A DNA stretch of 64,000 bases from Gaeumannomyces sp. JS-464 (taxonomy: Eukaryota; Ascomycota; Sordariomycetes; Magnaporthales; Magnaporthaceae), in assembly GCA_002197995.1 (NCBI GenBank), contig NGZR01000001.1, positions 1,240,001 to 1,304,000 of the forward strand, written 5' to 3'. Below, piece by piece: positions 1 to 11,359 of the stretch. Numbering within the stretch: position 1 is the first letter of the stretch; each line of letters opens with the position of its first letter. Both the position numbers and the translations under genes were made by a program. Below the pieces are notes generated by a model. That model was given only the letters and a program-made list of their open reading frames with translations, was not told the DNA's origin and made no database searches.

Positions 1-1012
1 TAACTTAACCTTCCTCGGTTATACCGCGCTTTAATACCGATAAGCTCGTCGCTTATATTTTTTGCTTTTATACTTTAAATACGCCCCGAACTTCCGTTAC
101 CGTTGGAATTTTTTTTAGCATACTTAAAAAGCGCGTAATTTACGTGGCGGTTATACGTTAGTATAAGCCGCGTTAACGCTTATTATCGGGGTATCCTTCG
201 TATTTCCTCCGGTATAAATAAAAACGGGGGGTTTTTACCGAATTTATTATTAAAATAACGCTTTAATGCTTATATAATACGTTTATATACCGTTACCATT
301 TCCTAATAAAAGGTGGTGTTATATAAGCCTGTTACCGCCGTTAAACGAATGCGGTTGGAAATGCGAAAACGAAAGTAATTAATTTTAATTTCGTTCGTTT
401 ATTTTAATCCGCTAGCAAATGTTAATAGCATTTCGAATTTAATATAAAATAAATAAACGTTTAGCCCGGTTTTATCCGGTAAGCTTTTAACTTCGCTAAA
501 GCTTAAGCTTTTTTATAAAGGTCGTTAAAAATAATACCGAAATGGAAAATGAAATTGGCTAAATTATACGTGCTATTTAGTTCTTCGATTTCGTAATAAA
601 AACGTATTACATTTTAAATGCTTAAAGCTAAATACGCTTAAATATATTCGAATTTATCGCGGTCGTTTCCGATAAATTTCGCGTTTCGGTTAAACTTATA
701 TTCGACCGCGTTTTTCCAAACGTCAAAACCGCTTTTATCGCCGGCGTATAAAGTTGGGTTTTTTAAAAAGTAGCCGTTTTAATGCAAAAAGTGTTACGTA
801 TGCGGTTAAAAATTGGTTCTTTTATTTCGTTATTACCCGCGTAATATCGTTACGGTAGTTAACGAAAAACTTATTAGCGTTATTTTGGAACTTTTATTAG
901 TTACGTTCGGCTGCGGTTAATTGTGCTTAAAAGTTCGCAATAGCAGCGAGTAGCGAGCTTTGTAAAAAGGGGGTCGGGGCATTAAAAGTAAAAGTTAAAC
1001 CCCGTCGTTATT
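1..1012 (-). mobile_element. RIP-degraded gag-like retroelement remnant
   Basis: The stretch is A+T-rich and full of stops in every frame. Read on the minus strand from about 1,000 to 250 it gives broken segments with the composition of an LTR-retroelement gag: an N-terminal part near 880-990, then a run with FIGNDRDKFEY near 640-680 and a region like the gag helical domain near 400-560. No other domain was seen. The Copia element begins at its right edge, flanked by a target duplication, so this remnant was probably the insertion site and may continue past 6,364. Assignment to a Gypsy-type gag is inference from pattern only; a mutated unrelated element is possible. Confidence 0.4.
1008..1012. 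repeat. Target-site duplication, left copy
   Basis: TTATT sits immediately outside the left LTR and matches 6,360-6,364 exactly. A 5-bp duplication is normal for a Copia integrase. It also fixes the LTR edge at 1,013. Confidence 0.8.
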
Positions 1013-1182
1013 TAATGGAAGTGCGCGACAACAAGCACCCGAAGTGATTGGTAATTATTTTTTAGCTACTTTATTGGATCGCGGGCTAAAGCGCGCGCAA
1101 GCCAAAATACCAAGGCCAATGCATAAGCCTAAAGCTGTAAAGCACCAGTTGCCACCCACGTAACTTTAAGCCACCTTTAACA
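1013..1182 (-). repeat. 3' LTR of the Copia element
   Basis: A 170-bp repeat that matches 6,190-6,359 over its whole length. Differences from the other LTR are transitions only, and this copy mostly carries A where the other carries G, so it has taken more RIP on this strand. The purine tract lies directly against it, which identifies it as the 3' LTR of a minus-strand element. Confidence 0.9.
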
Positions 1183-1189
1183 CCCCCCC
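1183..1189 (-). other. Polypurine tract of the Copia element
   Basis: Seven C on the plus strand (G7 on the element's strand) abut the 3' LTR. This is where plus-strand DNA priming is expected. The G run has survived RIP, which acts mainly on CpA. Confidence 0.75.
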
Positions 1190-1199
1190 GTAAGCCATG

Positions 1200-2640
1200 C
1201 AACGGCTTTAAAGGCATTACGAGCACGCATTTACGTAATAACCTTCCAAGTTCGTATGTTTCCCTGGTTTTCTATAAGCCGTTTACTGCGGCATTTGCTG
1301 CATTCCCAGCTAAATAACAAACCTCGCCTCTTTCCGCCGTTAACCCTTCGTAAAACCGTCCGCTTTTATATTGGCCGTGCCAACTAGTTTAAAGGTAAAA
1401 AGTTAACGCTTTACAGCATCGATTACCCACTTGTAGCGGAGGTCGATTATGCGGGTGCGGCTAATTCCAACGGGTTTAGCACCGTCGTTTAAGCGTTAGC
1501 GCTGTCCGTATGCACCCGAAAGTTTTTCGCTAAAAGTATCCAATTTCCTTTAAAATGCTTTTAATCCAAAGTAAGCCCGGCTTATTAGCAGAAGGTTAAC
1601 AAACTCCGCTTCCGTCGTTAACGTCGTTATAAAAGTTTGCTTTTTTAATTGCTAATAAATAGGACCACCCGCTAGCATAACGATTACGCCGTTTGTAAAT
1701 GCCCTCGTACGAAAGCATTAGCGAACGAGGCATTTTCGTAAGCTTTTAACCCATCGCTTCGGCGCTATAAGTAAGCCCATTAAAAGTAAGCGCGAGCCTT
1801 TTAATGCTAATAATATAGCGCTAAAAGTGCTTTAGCAGTGCTAAATGCTCGTTACCGGGATTGGCGTTAACTTTTTGCAACCTCCTTACGGTATACGTGA
1901 TATTAGCGAGTAATGCCAGCGAGGTAGCTAATACTCGCTATTTCCGACTGGTAGCGCAAAACCTCTTTATGCGGGAAAGGGTTCCCAAATAATCGGCATT
2001 ATAAACTAAAAGGCCAGCGTTTTTCACTGCTTTAAGGTTTCCGTCCGTATTTGGTAATAATTTTGTTAATATAATCGCGTTAGTAAAGGCTTACATTCTC
2101 CGCTAGCGATCCTTTATAACCTGCATACCGAGAACGTTTTTGCGTTATTTAAAGCGGTTATTTCGAACCGGCTATTTACCTCGTTACGATGGCTTTAATT
2201 TCCGTAACCGTACGAGCGGTAATTTAAATCGTTAAAGACTAAAGCAATAGCATGGCGCCCGTTTCCTTTTTGCGGTAAAAGCAAACGTTTTAATAAATCG
2301 GCCTAAAACTAAATGCTTCGAACTCCGAAGTAATCGTTTAATACCATTATAAAAGCGATTTGCGAAAGCCGTAAAATGCTTTTTTTAAGCGGTAATAATA
2401 GCCTTTTTACCTAACCGAATGCTTTAAATTGCTGTACGTATATTATAACGTTCCAAATACGATAGCGCTAAAATAGCAGCCACGAAATCGAACTGGCGGC
2501 ATTTAAATCGTTAACGGCATAAGCATAAAAAACACCCTCGTAAATGCTGCATAAGCGATTACCGCGTACGTTATAACCTTATCCTCGCCCGGAAGTATCG
2601 TCGTAATTGCCGCAAACGACCTAACGCGTTTTAATTTTTT
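1200..2640 (-). pseudogene. Copia reverse transcriptase and RNase H region
   Basis: Minus-strand translation is broken by many stops but keeps clear Copia landmarks. NVLGMQVIKDR lies near 2,100. The stretch LANITYTVRRLQKVNANPG near 1,890 corresponds to the conserved Copia segment before the RNase H domain (usually YLANITRPDI followed by the R-L family block). RYASGWSYLLA lies near 1,690, where family members read RRSTSGW-FLLAG. Together with the order of upstream domains this supports RT/RNase H. Many codons show the D-to-N and Q-to-stop changes expected from C-to-T mutation. No functional product is possible. Confidence 0.75.
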
Positions 2641-2650
2641 AAAAGCGCCG

Positions 2651-3292
2651 TTAAGCGTTACTTAAACACGTATACCCATTTGCCCGGCAATGCTTTAGCG
2701 CCCGGGGGCAATTTTTCCAGCATTTACGTGCCTTTTTAAATAGCGTATTAATTTGCTTTTGCATTGTTGGCTTATAATATCGCTCGTATTCGGTTTCGTG
2801 CTTTACCGCGTTGTAATAATAGGCCGGAATATACGGTGTTCCCGGCACCGTAGCAACGCCGAAAAGCGCGAGGTTGGGGATTTTAAAACCGCCGATTTTT
2901 TGGGGCAAAACGATATCGTTATCCGGGTACGTAATGTTAACGAGTGCAAAACCCGTTTTTCGGGCAGTTTCCTCGGCAGCTTTAATATCCGTATTAAGGC
3001 TGTAAAAGCTTTCGTCGTTTCCGGCGCTTTTAAAGTTACCCGGATCCTTTTCCGCCACCTTTTTAATATTTTTAAGCTCGAAGCGAGCCGTTGTAAATGC
3101 CTCCGCGGGCTCCCTCTTTTTGCAGGTTTTTGGTATTAGGACTTTATAATGCTTAAAAGCCGTTAAGCGCTCCCTTAATCGCCGGTTACTCGGCGGGGGC
3201 GGCGGCCGCTTTTTGCAAATCCTTTTTTTAAGCGCTGCGGGCACCGTAACCGCCTCGTTACCGAGCTCGAAAGTTTTTTCGGGTGTTAGCAT
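2651..3292 (-). pseudogene. Open segment between Copia integrase and reverse transcriptase
   Basis: A 213-codon stop-free stretch in an otherwise riddled element. It is rich in Lys, Pro and Ala, starts with a P6 run near residues 31-36 and contains an acidic/basic linker and an AYYYNAVKHETEYERYY block. It lies between the integrase and the reverse transcriptase, where Copia polyproteins have a variable linker of low conservation. I do not recognise a catalytic motif. It is most likely a surviving fragment of the polyprotein, not an independent gene. Confidence 0.5.
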
Positions 3293-3699
3293 GCCCGGGC
3301 CGGCGGGCTTTTTAAGCTTTTTAAGCTTTGCAACGGCAAGCTCCTCGTTTTTCGCTTCGGTTTCCCCGGTTTTTTCCGCAAGCGATAAATCGTTATTACT
3401 TCCGGGGCCGGTAATATCGCTAGTTGCACCGGTATTACCATCGTTATTATCGGTGGAATTAATAGTTAAGCTAGTATTGTAAACCTAAATGCCTATTATA
3501 AAGTAAAGTTTAATAACGGCTTCGTTAACCGCATTAATGGTAATCGCTTTTTTAATAAAGTTATAAAGCGATTTCCGGCGCTTACTAACGCTTTCGTTAA
3601 TTCGTGCGTTACGGCAACGGAAAACCTTATTAGTACCATCCGGCTTAACTAGCAGGATTTCGTTATAAAAGCCTTCCCAGCTTATAAGCCGGCCTTTTA

Positions 3700-4379
3700 T
3701 TACTTTAGGGGCTATTTTGTTAGCTTTAACTTATTTGCCGTTTTTAATTAGCCTAAGCGACCGCGCCCCAAATGCGGAAGGTACGGATTAATAGTTAGTA
3801 ATACTCCTCGTTAAAGCCGATTGCTTTTGCCCACGCCTCGTGCGGGCTTTCCTTACCGCTAAAACTGTATTTAAAATGTAGTTTAGCACCCTTTTCGCTG
3901 TTTGCAAAGCATATACCCAGTACTTTTTATAAGCCGTTAGCGTTAATCCCGGTGCGAGCCGCGTTAAATATAATACGGTTAACACGCTTAACGATGTTAT
4001 TTATTTCCGGGCATCGCGGGCTAATTTCGCAAGCTTTACTTCGAGTAATGCAATAGGCTTTTAGCTTTTCCGGGTTAAATTCCGTACCACCGTCCGTATA
4101 AATTGCCTGTATTTTAATGCCTAACTGGAATTTAATATAGCTAATCCATTATAAACCTTCGTAAAAATTCCGTACTAGCTTTGCTAATTGCAAAAATCAC
4201 CCAGCTAAAAGTAATTACCTTATTAGTAATATAAACGGCGTAATTATATCCGCCGTAAAAGTAAGCGAAATGGTTAATATTTATGTAAATACGGCCTAAA
4301 AGGCGGGTAATGCGGTAAAAGTAACGATTGCCGATAATTTAAATCGCTTTGCTTTTTAAACAGCCGTTACAGGTATGCT
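3700..4379 (-). pseudogene. Copia integrase core region
   Basis: This lies directly downstream (on the minus strand) of the GAG-pre-integrase segment. The 65-codon open piece at 3,788-3,985 contains a YLTRLAPGLTLTAYKKYWVY-like stretch, comparable to the Copia block NRTPTKSLGGKTPYE-W. The remainder is broken by stops. The call rests on order within the element and that one block; I did not resolve the DDE residues. Confidence 0.55.
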
Positions 4380-4586
4380 TTAATGCTCGAAATAACTAAC
4401 TTTAATACTTGCAACGCGGCAAGCCGTTATTACCGCCTCTTTATTAACATGCATTAAGCGCCGATGCATTATTACGTAAAGCACCAGGCGCTTTGTTATA
4501 ATCGGTGCGTTAGCTTTCGTCGGTCGGTTTCCTTCGTTAAGTGCGTTACTTAAAGCCATAAGGCCCGGGGGCGCGCTTGCGGGCAC
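4380..4586 (-). pseudogene. GAG-pre-integrase domain of Copia
   Basis: The 68-codon open piece contains MHRRLMHVNKEAV (residues about 40-52). This matches the HRRLGH-N signature of the GAG-pre-integrase zinc-binding domain, in which WH has become MH. It sets the orientation and family of the surrounding element. Confidence 0.75.
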
Positions 4587-6177
4587 GTTAACGTTAGCAA
4601 TTAATACGTTATTATTAATTTAATAACTGCTTAACCACTTATCGTCGGGCGTTACGAAGTAATCGGTTTAATCGTTTTTTAAGCCTGCTTTGCGCATTTT
4701 ACTAAGGTTAAAAAGGTTAAAAAGGGATTAAACGTAAAAATTGCCTATAAAGTAACTGTAATAACGCCCGTTTTATTGCGCTAATGCATTTCAACGGTGC
4801 CTTTTTAACGGAAACTTAGGCGCCGCCGTTAGCCGTGGTAGCGTTGTAAAGGACCTCGCGCTTTTTTAACGAGGTAAACCATTTGCGATCGTTAAAATGG
4901 TGTTTAAACGAGCCGGAATCGATTATTACGGCGTTACGGGCATTGTTAACATTGCTTAAAGCGGTATTGGCTATGTTATATTAGCTAGCACTGCCCCGAT
5001 TAACCGGCACACCACTAGTATAATCGGCAGCCCTCGGGTTAGCTGTAACCTCGTTAGCTGCCTTATTACCTCGCTGGAAGCGCCGCTTCGAATATTTAGC
5101 CTTTCAAGCCTCCTTAAGCTTAAGGTGTAAAAGCTAGCAGTTATCGTTACCGCTTTTGTAATGCTTACCGCACCTATCGTGGTAAGGAGCACGCGAAACG
5201 ATAATGCAACCCTTTTTGTTTAAGGCTTTAGCTTTTAAAATCCCTCCGGCTTCTTATTGGTATTAGCTATAACCCTCGACTTCGAAGCCTTTATAACCGC
5301 CGTGTTTTCGAGCACTTTCGAGATAAAGTTAGCAGGAGTGCGGCGCTCGCCTTTACAACTCCCCAAAGCTATAACTACCGTAAAAGGGTAAGTGGCGCTA
5401 AGCCCGTTAACGAGGCTTTTTATAAGTATCCGATCTAAAATGTTAATGTTAACTTAATCCAAAGCCTGCTTTACTTATAACCAGCGGTTCGTATACTTTT
5501 TAACGTTACCGTTAAACTTTTCCACCGAAATTGTATAATGTTCGTTAATTAAAGCGTTAAAACGGCCGTTAGCGGTAATTCCAATAGTGCTAACTATTTT
5601 ATCCCAAAAAGCTTTTAGGTCCTAATCCTCGTCGTTTTTAAAGCGGTCCTAACCGGCCTTTTCCAAGTCCGTGGTTACTTTTTCGATACTGTTGCGGATA
5701 TAATACCATATTAATATCCTCCTAAAAGCCCATAACTGTATAGTTTCGTAATTTTCCGCTCCAGCCGGCTTAACCGGAGGGTTAGCAAATATAAAGGAGA
5801 TGTTACGGGAAGCGGTTAAATGCACCCGGATAATGCGCTTTTATATTTCCAAATTAAAAGGCCCTAGCAGGTCCGGAACCTTTACTGCGATTTCGCGGTA
5901 TTCCGCCATTTTAGCGACTTTATTGGCACTTTTAACGCGTACAAAGGCGTTGGATTGCAAGGGAAATGGTGCTTTTAAGCGCTAAAAGGGTTATCGTTAT
6001 TGCTTTGTTATGGTTGCTAATCGGCGCCGAACGCGGCTTTGTTAATTATCGTTTAACGGTTTTTTAACTGCTGCGCCTCGCCCGTAATCCACGGCGGGAG
6101 AACGCAAGCAACGGGAAACAACTCGTGCACCGTTAATCTTTCCTAATTAGGTAAAAATATCGTTAACGGTAGCGCGA

Positions 6178-6189
6178 GGGCTTATAACC
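6178..6189 (-). other. Primer-binding site, half-tRNA type
   Basis: Immediately inside the 5' LTR the element's strand reads GGTTATAAGCCC. Allowing one RIP change (GAG to AAG) this is complementary to the anticodon arm of initiator tRNA-Met (GGGCTCATAACC), not to a tRNA 3' end. Priming by a cleaved tRNA-iMet fragment is known for Drosophila copia and relatives. Confidence 0.75.
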
Positions 6190-6359
6190 TAATGGAGGTG
6201 CGCGATAACAGGCACCCGAAATGATTGGTAATTGTTTTTTAGCTACTTTATTGGATCGCGGGTTAGGGCGCGCGCAGGCCAAAATACCAGGGCTAGTGCA
6301 TAGGTTTAAAGCTGTGGGGCACCAGTTGCCACCCACGTAACTTTAGGCCACCTTTAACA
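6190..6359 (-). repeat. 5' LTR of the Copia element
   Basis: A 170-bp partner of 1,013-1,182. It retains more G and C than the other LTR. The primer-binding site directly below it marks it as the 5' LTR; it should hold the element's promoter, though no TATA box is obvious. Confidence 0.9.
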
Positions 6360-6364
6360 TTATT
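6360..6364. repeat. Target-site duplication, right copy
   Basis: TTATT, identical to 1,008-1,012, directly outside the right LTR. Confidence 0.8.
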
Positions 6365-6600
6365 CGTAATGTTTAGTATTGTTATTATTATAATCCCTTT
6401 TGGTAAGAAAAGATCTTTTAAAAATGTAATAAACCTGGCCACTAGGTGGTCGCTATAGGGGTTAAAATGATGTTATTTTAAAAAATAAAGAAGAAAAAAA
6501 AAGGTTATGGGAAAGGTTATATGGTTTTTATATATATACGAGTTGGCTTAGTGGTAACCTTTAAATTGTTATTTCCGTGCCTAAAGCACGGAATTATAAC
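6365..6600. other. A+T-rich stretch without an identified feature
   Basis: It lies between the Copia right edge and the first Gypsy-like codons. It may continue the element represented by 1-1,012, since Copia split its target here. A stem-loop with arms CCGTGC/GCACGG sits near 6,574-6,590. No gene is supported. Confidence 0.4.
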
Positions 6601-7369
6601 AAGGGAAAACGTTACTATTATATTAAACGAATTAAATATAAAAAAGGAAACGTTATTTTTAAAATCCTTTAATTTAGGAAAAATAACTTACGGATAAATT
6701 AAACTACTAGTTAAATTTAATAAAAGAAGTTACGAATAATTAAAACGGTTTACTAATTACGAATTTTAAACCGTAAGCATAAAAAGTAATTAAAAAAGGT
6801 TACGACGGTAATAAAACTTAGTACTTTACTTTCGCATTTAACATTAATAAATATATAACTATTTAAAATGAAAAGCGATTAAAACGACTAAACTAATATT
6901 AAAAAACGGCTCGCGAATATTTTAAAAAAATATTACAAATACGAGAAATTGTTTCGAAAAAACCTAAAAACGGTGCTTCCTAAATATAAACCGTTTAATT
7001 TTAAAATTAAGTTTAAATTAAGCACGTAATTTTAACATTAAAAGCTGTATTAATTTAGCCCCCGATAATAAAAGGTGTTATAAAAATAATTGGAAAAAAA
7101 CTTATAAAAAAGGCACATTAAACCCTTCGATTCCCCGGTAAGATATAGGATTTTTTAAAGGAAAAAAACGAAACGAAGCGAATGTACGTTAATTATTGCT
7201 CGTTAAACGAAGCTACGATTAAAAATCGGTATTTTTTTGCCTTTTATTAACAAATTACGAAATAAGCTCGGCAAAGCCCGGTATTTTACGGCTTTAAACC
7301 TACGAAAAGCTTATAATTTAGTACGAATTAAAAAAGGTTAAAATGGCTAACAGCTTTTAAAACAAAGTT

Positions 7370-7700
7370 TAAATATTACGAATTTTTAATAATAACTTTT
7401 AGTTTTATTAATGCATTAGCTACGTTCCAAAAGATAATTAACCACGGATTACGAAAGTATTTTAATGTTTTTATTTTCGCGTATTTAAATAATATTTTAG
7501 TTTTTTCGAAAACGATGGAAAAATATAAATAGCAAATATATAAAATGCTTTAAAAGCTGCTTAACGCAAAGCTTTTCGTTAAGTTAAAAAAGTGCAAATA
7601 GCGCATATAAAAAGTTACTTTCTTAAGGTTTATAATTATACCCGGACAAGTTTGTATAAACCTTAAAAAAGTTAAAAAAGTTAAAAAATGGCTTATATTT
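7370..7700 (+). pseudogene. Gypsy reverse transcriptase core
   Basis: The frame at 7,396-7,535 gives FSFINALATFQKIINHGLRK followed by YFNVFIFAYLNNILVFSKT, matching PFGL-NAPATFQ and the YLDDILVFS box of Ty3/Gypsy reverse transcriptases. Stops follow at short intervals. The catalytic DD is NN, so the enzyme is dead even if stops are ignored. Confidence 0.85.
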
Positions 7701-9066
7701 AAAAACGTTACGAAAATACGAAAGTTTTTAAGATTTTTAAACTTTTATCAACGGTTTATCCGTAGTTATAGCAAAATCGCTATACCAGTTACAAATTTTA
7801 CTAAAAATAATTACTAATTTTATTAGGAAAAATAAAATAAAAAGCTTTTACGTAATTACATAACGCTGTAATAAGCGAATTAATGTTAGCATTTTTAAAC
7901 CCGGAAAACCCTTTTAAAGTTAAAACCGTCGCGTCGAATTACGCGATTAGCGAATAACTCGGATAACGAAACGACTAAAAACGGTTGCATTTTTACGCGT
8001 TTTTTTTTTACAAAAGTTAAACGAACCGGAATTAAATTACCAAATTTACGATAAAAAACTTTTAACGATCGTTTAAGCATTTAAAAAACGGCGACTATAT
8101 TTTTACAAAGCTAAGCACCAAATTATAATATATATAAATTATAAAAATTTAACACACTTTACTATTAGTAAAAACCTAAATAAACGATAAATTCGTTAGA
8201 ATAAGTTTTTACAAAACTACGATATTCGGATCGAGTACCAAAAAGGGTTAAAAAGCGGCCGGGCGAACGCTTTAAGCCGACGACCGAACTATTAGGTTGT
8301 AATATTTAAAAAAAAAAAATACGAGTAATCCTAGCGGAAAAACCAAACGGATTTTTAGTCCCGGTATAAAATTTTTTCGCTAAAACGGTTTAATAGGGAG
8401 GAGTTTAAACCCTAAAAAAAATTTAACAAATTTATAGCCAACCGGCACATAGCTATTAAAGCGTAACCAAAACGTGGAAACGGTTGCGATAACATTACAA
8501 GCTCGCAAAAATTCGAGCCGAAATATAAAACGCAATAAAAGATTGCGAGAATTATGTTAAAAACAAAACCAACCAGTATAAGCTTTACGGGCTTTTGCAG
8601 CCTTTATTAGCGTTTAGCGAGGTATGGTAAAAAGTTACTATGGATTTCGTTATTAAGCTTTCCTAATCCAAAAAACCATAATTGGAGTTTAATACGACAA
8701 TGTATTAGTAATAGTGGATAAGCTTACTAAATATGCTTTATTCCTACTATATAAAAAAAAGCAACGACGTTATAAAACTAGCGTATGTTTTTATTAAACA
8801 CGTAATAGCGGAATACGGCACGCCGAACCGCTTAATTACGAATAAAAACAAGCTGTTTATAAGCAAGTTTTAAAAAGGATTTATAAATAAGCTAAAAGCG
8901 GAACGCTTTTTATTTACAGCGTACCACCTTTAAATAAATGGACAAACGAAGCGAACGAACCAAACTATAAAATAGTATTTACGTTATTACGTTAATTACA
9001 AACAAAATAATTGGGTATAATTACTTCTTATAGCTTAATTCGCTTATAACAATTTAATTTATAAAA

Positions 9067-9164
9067 GTATAAAAATTATACCGTTTTATACGAATTACGG
9101 GTTTACACCCATAGCGTATAAAAATTATACCGTTTTATACGAATTACGGGTTTACACCCATAGC
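9067..9164. repeat. Perfect 49-bp tandem duplication in the Gypsy integrase region
   Basis: Two identical 49-bp units (9,067-9,115 and 9,116-9,164) are followed by the start of a third. The unit is not a multiple of three, so it shifts the integrase frame. The copies are identical although surrounding DNA is saturated with mutations, so the duplication is probably younger than the main RIP damage. Confidence 0.9.
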
Positions 9165-9399
9165 GTATAAAAAACCTAAAGTAGGAAAGTATGCCTTAGC
9201 AGCGGAAATATAAGTAACGAAATTTACCAAACTGCATAAACACCTTTAAATAAAGCTAAAAAAGCTACGACACTGTATAACTACTTAAATAAATAAATAA
9301 AAAATCGAAAAACCGATTTTTAAAAAGGGAAATGGCGTTTATCTTTTTTAACGTAATATTAAAACAAAACGACTAAACGATAAGTTAAACTATAAAAAA

Positions 9400-9675
9400 T
9401 TGGGACTTTTTAAAATTTTAAAAAAAAATTCGAATGTAAATTACAAATTTCGATTACCACTAACTATAAAATTTTACCCGGTTTTTTACGTTTCCTTATT
9501 TAAACTAACACCATTTAGTTTAAAGTTAAACGAGTTAATAAAGGTTAAGCCTAAAAACGAGTATAAAGTCGAAAAGTTTTTTAATTATAAGTTAAAAAAT
9601 AAGCTTAAAAAGTACTTCGTTAAATGGAAAAAGTACGGCTACGAAAAAAATACGTGGGAAAAAAAACGAACTTAA
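9400..9675 (+). pseudogene. C-terminal integrase and chromodomain fragment
   Basis: A 91-codon open piece ending in a chromodomain: EYKVEKFFNYKLKN, then KYFVKWKKYGYEKNTWEKK. It retains the aromatic and acidic pattern EY-VE-I-D---YLVKWKGY-NTWEP of chromoviral integrases. In active elements the domain directs insertion toward heterochromatin. It is the longest surviving open segment of the element and lacks any start context of its own. Confidence 0.8.
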
Positions 9676-9905
9676 AAAATTGCTAAAAAGCTTTATAAAA
9701 GTATCGATAAAAGCACTTAAAAAAGGTTAGCAAAAGCAAAAAGCTTTTTCCTAATATAAAAGCGGCTTTTATGTTAAAAAAAACGGTTTTATTAAAATTT
9801 AAACCCAAAACTTCGGCAAAAAAAGCCGAAACCGCACCCAATATGCCACAAGGTTTAAAGGAATTATTAAGGAAGTTACAATTTACTAAAGTTAAAAAAA
9901 GTAAG

Positions 9906-10699
9906 TAGGTCCAGGTTAGGATTAACCCCGAACGCTTGCCAGCCGGGGGAAACGGCAGGAGCTACGAATGGCTCGGGCTGCGAAGCGGCTTAATAAGCTT
10001 CCCAGTCGGTTTCCTCCCGCTCGACACGCACCTTCCTCGAATTTACCAATTTTTAGCATTTGCGCTGTTAATGCACATTGCCAAATTGCATACAAATCCT
10101 TAACACCTGCCAATTTAGCAAACTAACACTAATAAACACGCCCGCCAACGGCGCTGGCGACGGCAATATGCCGTTGCCAACGGCGCCCCCCTCGGCTAAT
10201 AAGGTGGCACGCACCTCCTCGCCGGGCCGTCGGCCTGGAGGAACGCGTCGCTGCCACCCGGGCCCCCCGCGCGTTACCGCACCCAACCACGCCGTCCCCG
10301 TTGCGGAATTCGCAACACTTAACAGGGCTTTATTAGGGCCAAAAAGGCTTTTATAACGGCAGCACCGGCACAAGTGCCCCTTTCCCTTCCTTTCCCCTCC
10401 CTTCCCACCCCCGGCCTACGCGCCCACCTTTTGGGTCGGCCGCGGCGGCCGCGGAGGAAATTATTGCGAGTGATAGCCGCAAATAACAACAAAACGGCAT
10501 TAATTTGCGCAACTTTCGCCCGCTTTATTAACGCCGGCATCGCTTTACTCCTACTAAAGGCAATCCCTAAAGCTAACGGCTGGAAGGATTGTTTTATTAA
10601 ATACGCTAAACAAGCCTTTTTCGGCCTGCCGACGCCCGGCTTAAAGGGAAAAAAACCCTTTTAAAACCCTTGTATATAACGCGCCCAATCCGACGCGTT
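9906..10699. other. GC-richer spacer, probable 5' region of the LINE
   Basis: Base composition changes from extreme A+T to mixed. Short open segments on both strands are Pro/Arg-rich and look like antisense noise. A self-complementary stretch around GGCGCTGGCGACGGC occurs near 10,150-10,180. It precedes the ORF1 region of the LINE and may be its 5' untranslated region and internal promoter; I see nothing that proves this. Confidence 0.3.
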
Positions 10700-11359
10700 C
10701 GATCCTAACCACTTACGCGTTAGTAACCCGGGCGGCTTACTAACAGCTTTAATAACCCGCATAGGCTTTACGGGACCGTGCACTTTAAACCGCCCGGGCA
10801 CCCCGGGCGCCCCGCCTATTAACGGGTTTTAAAGCCGACTTTCGGGTTTTTATTAAAATCCCGGAAAAAAAGCAGGTTTAAGCTAACCAATAAACGGGCT
10901 TTAGCATTCGCAAAGCTTTTACTAATAGTAAAAATTTTCCGTTTACGATAGCCGACGTTTTAAAAGCTTATCGAACTTTTATTAGGTTTATGTTAAAAGT
11001 AAAAACGGTTAATATCCATAGCCGGCTTTTATAATATCGATTTAAATTAAGCCGTTTATATAACGCCGAAAAAAATCGAAAAGCTTAAAATTTGGTTTAA
11101 CTACGTAATTTTTAAATGCTTTACGTTTTTAGCGAACGGCCTCGAATAAAATGTCCCGGTATTAAAAAAGCTAATCCGGGAGGAAATGAAAGTTTAAATA
11201 AGGTATAAACCGGTAAACGTTAAGCCTTTTAAAACCGGCGTTAACTATTAAAAGCGTATATTATAAATTATATCCTTTTATACGCATATAGCCGGATTTA
11301 AGCTTTAAAAGATCACTTTTCTTTTACGCTGCATATAACGACACCCGCCGGTTACCTAA

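Larger units (their letters stand above)
1013..6359 (-). mobile_element. Complete Ty1/Copia LTR retrotransposon, RIP-inactivated
   Basis: The element is 5,347 bp on the minus strand, bounded by two 170-bp direct repeats and a perfect 5-bp duplication TTATT (1,008-1,012 and 6,360-6,364). Internal order from its 5' end (high coordinates) is primer-binding site, gag region, GAG-pre-integrase, integrase, reverse transcriptase/RNase H, purine tract, which is the Ty1/Copia order. Every coding segment carries stops. The LTRs differ at roughly 19 positions, all C/T or G/A transitions, as RIP produces. The minus-strand LTR starts TGTTA and ends TTA; the last bases are explained by a CA-to-TA change. 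The element cannot be autonomous in this state. Confidence 0.9.
6600..9905 (+). mobile_element. Ty3/Gypsy chromovirus remnant, heavily RIP-mutated
   Basis: Plus-strand translation keeps the pol order of a fungal chromovirus despite stops in every segment. Reverse transcriptase has NALATFQ at about 7,410 and YLNNILVFSK at about 7,487. The second motif corresponds to YLDDILV with both catalytic Asp turned to Asn, the expected C-to-T outcome. The integrase includes a TMDFVIKL-like stretch followed by D-NVLVIVDKLTKYALF near 8,640-8,750. A chromodomain closes the element at 9,540-9,675. No LTR pair was found: the left side runs into the Copia flank and the right side stops near 9,905. It is the most A+T-rich part of the window. 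Confidence 0.85.

Noticed and set aside
6540..6600. tRNA-like stretch (GGCTTAGTGGTAAC followed by a CCGTGC/GCACGG hairpin)
   Set aside because: It resembles an A box, but no B box or cloverleaf could be formed; the hairpin has the wrong geometry for a T arm.
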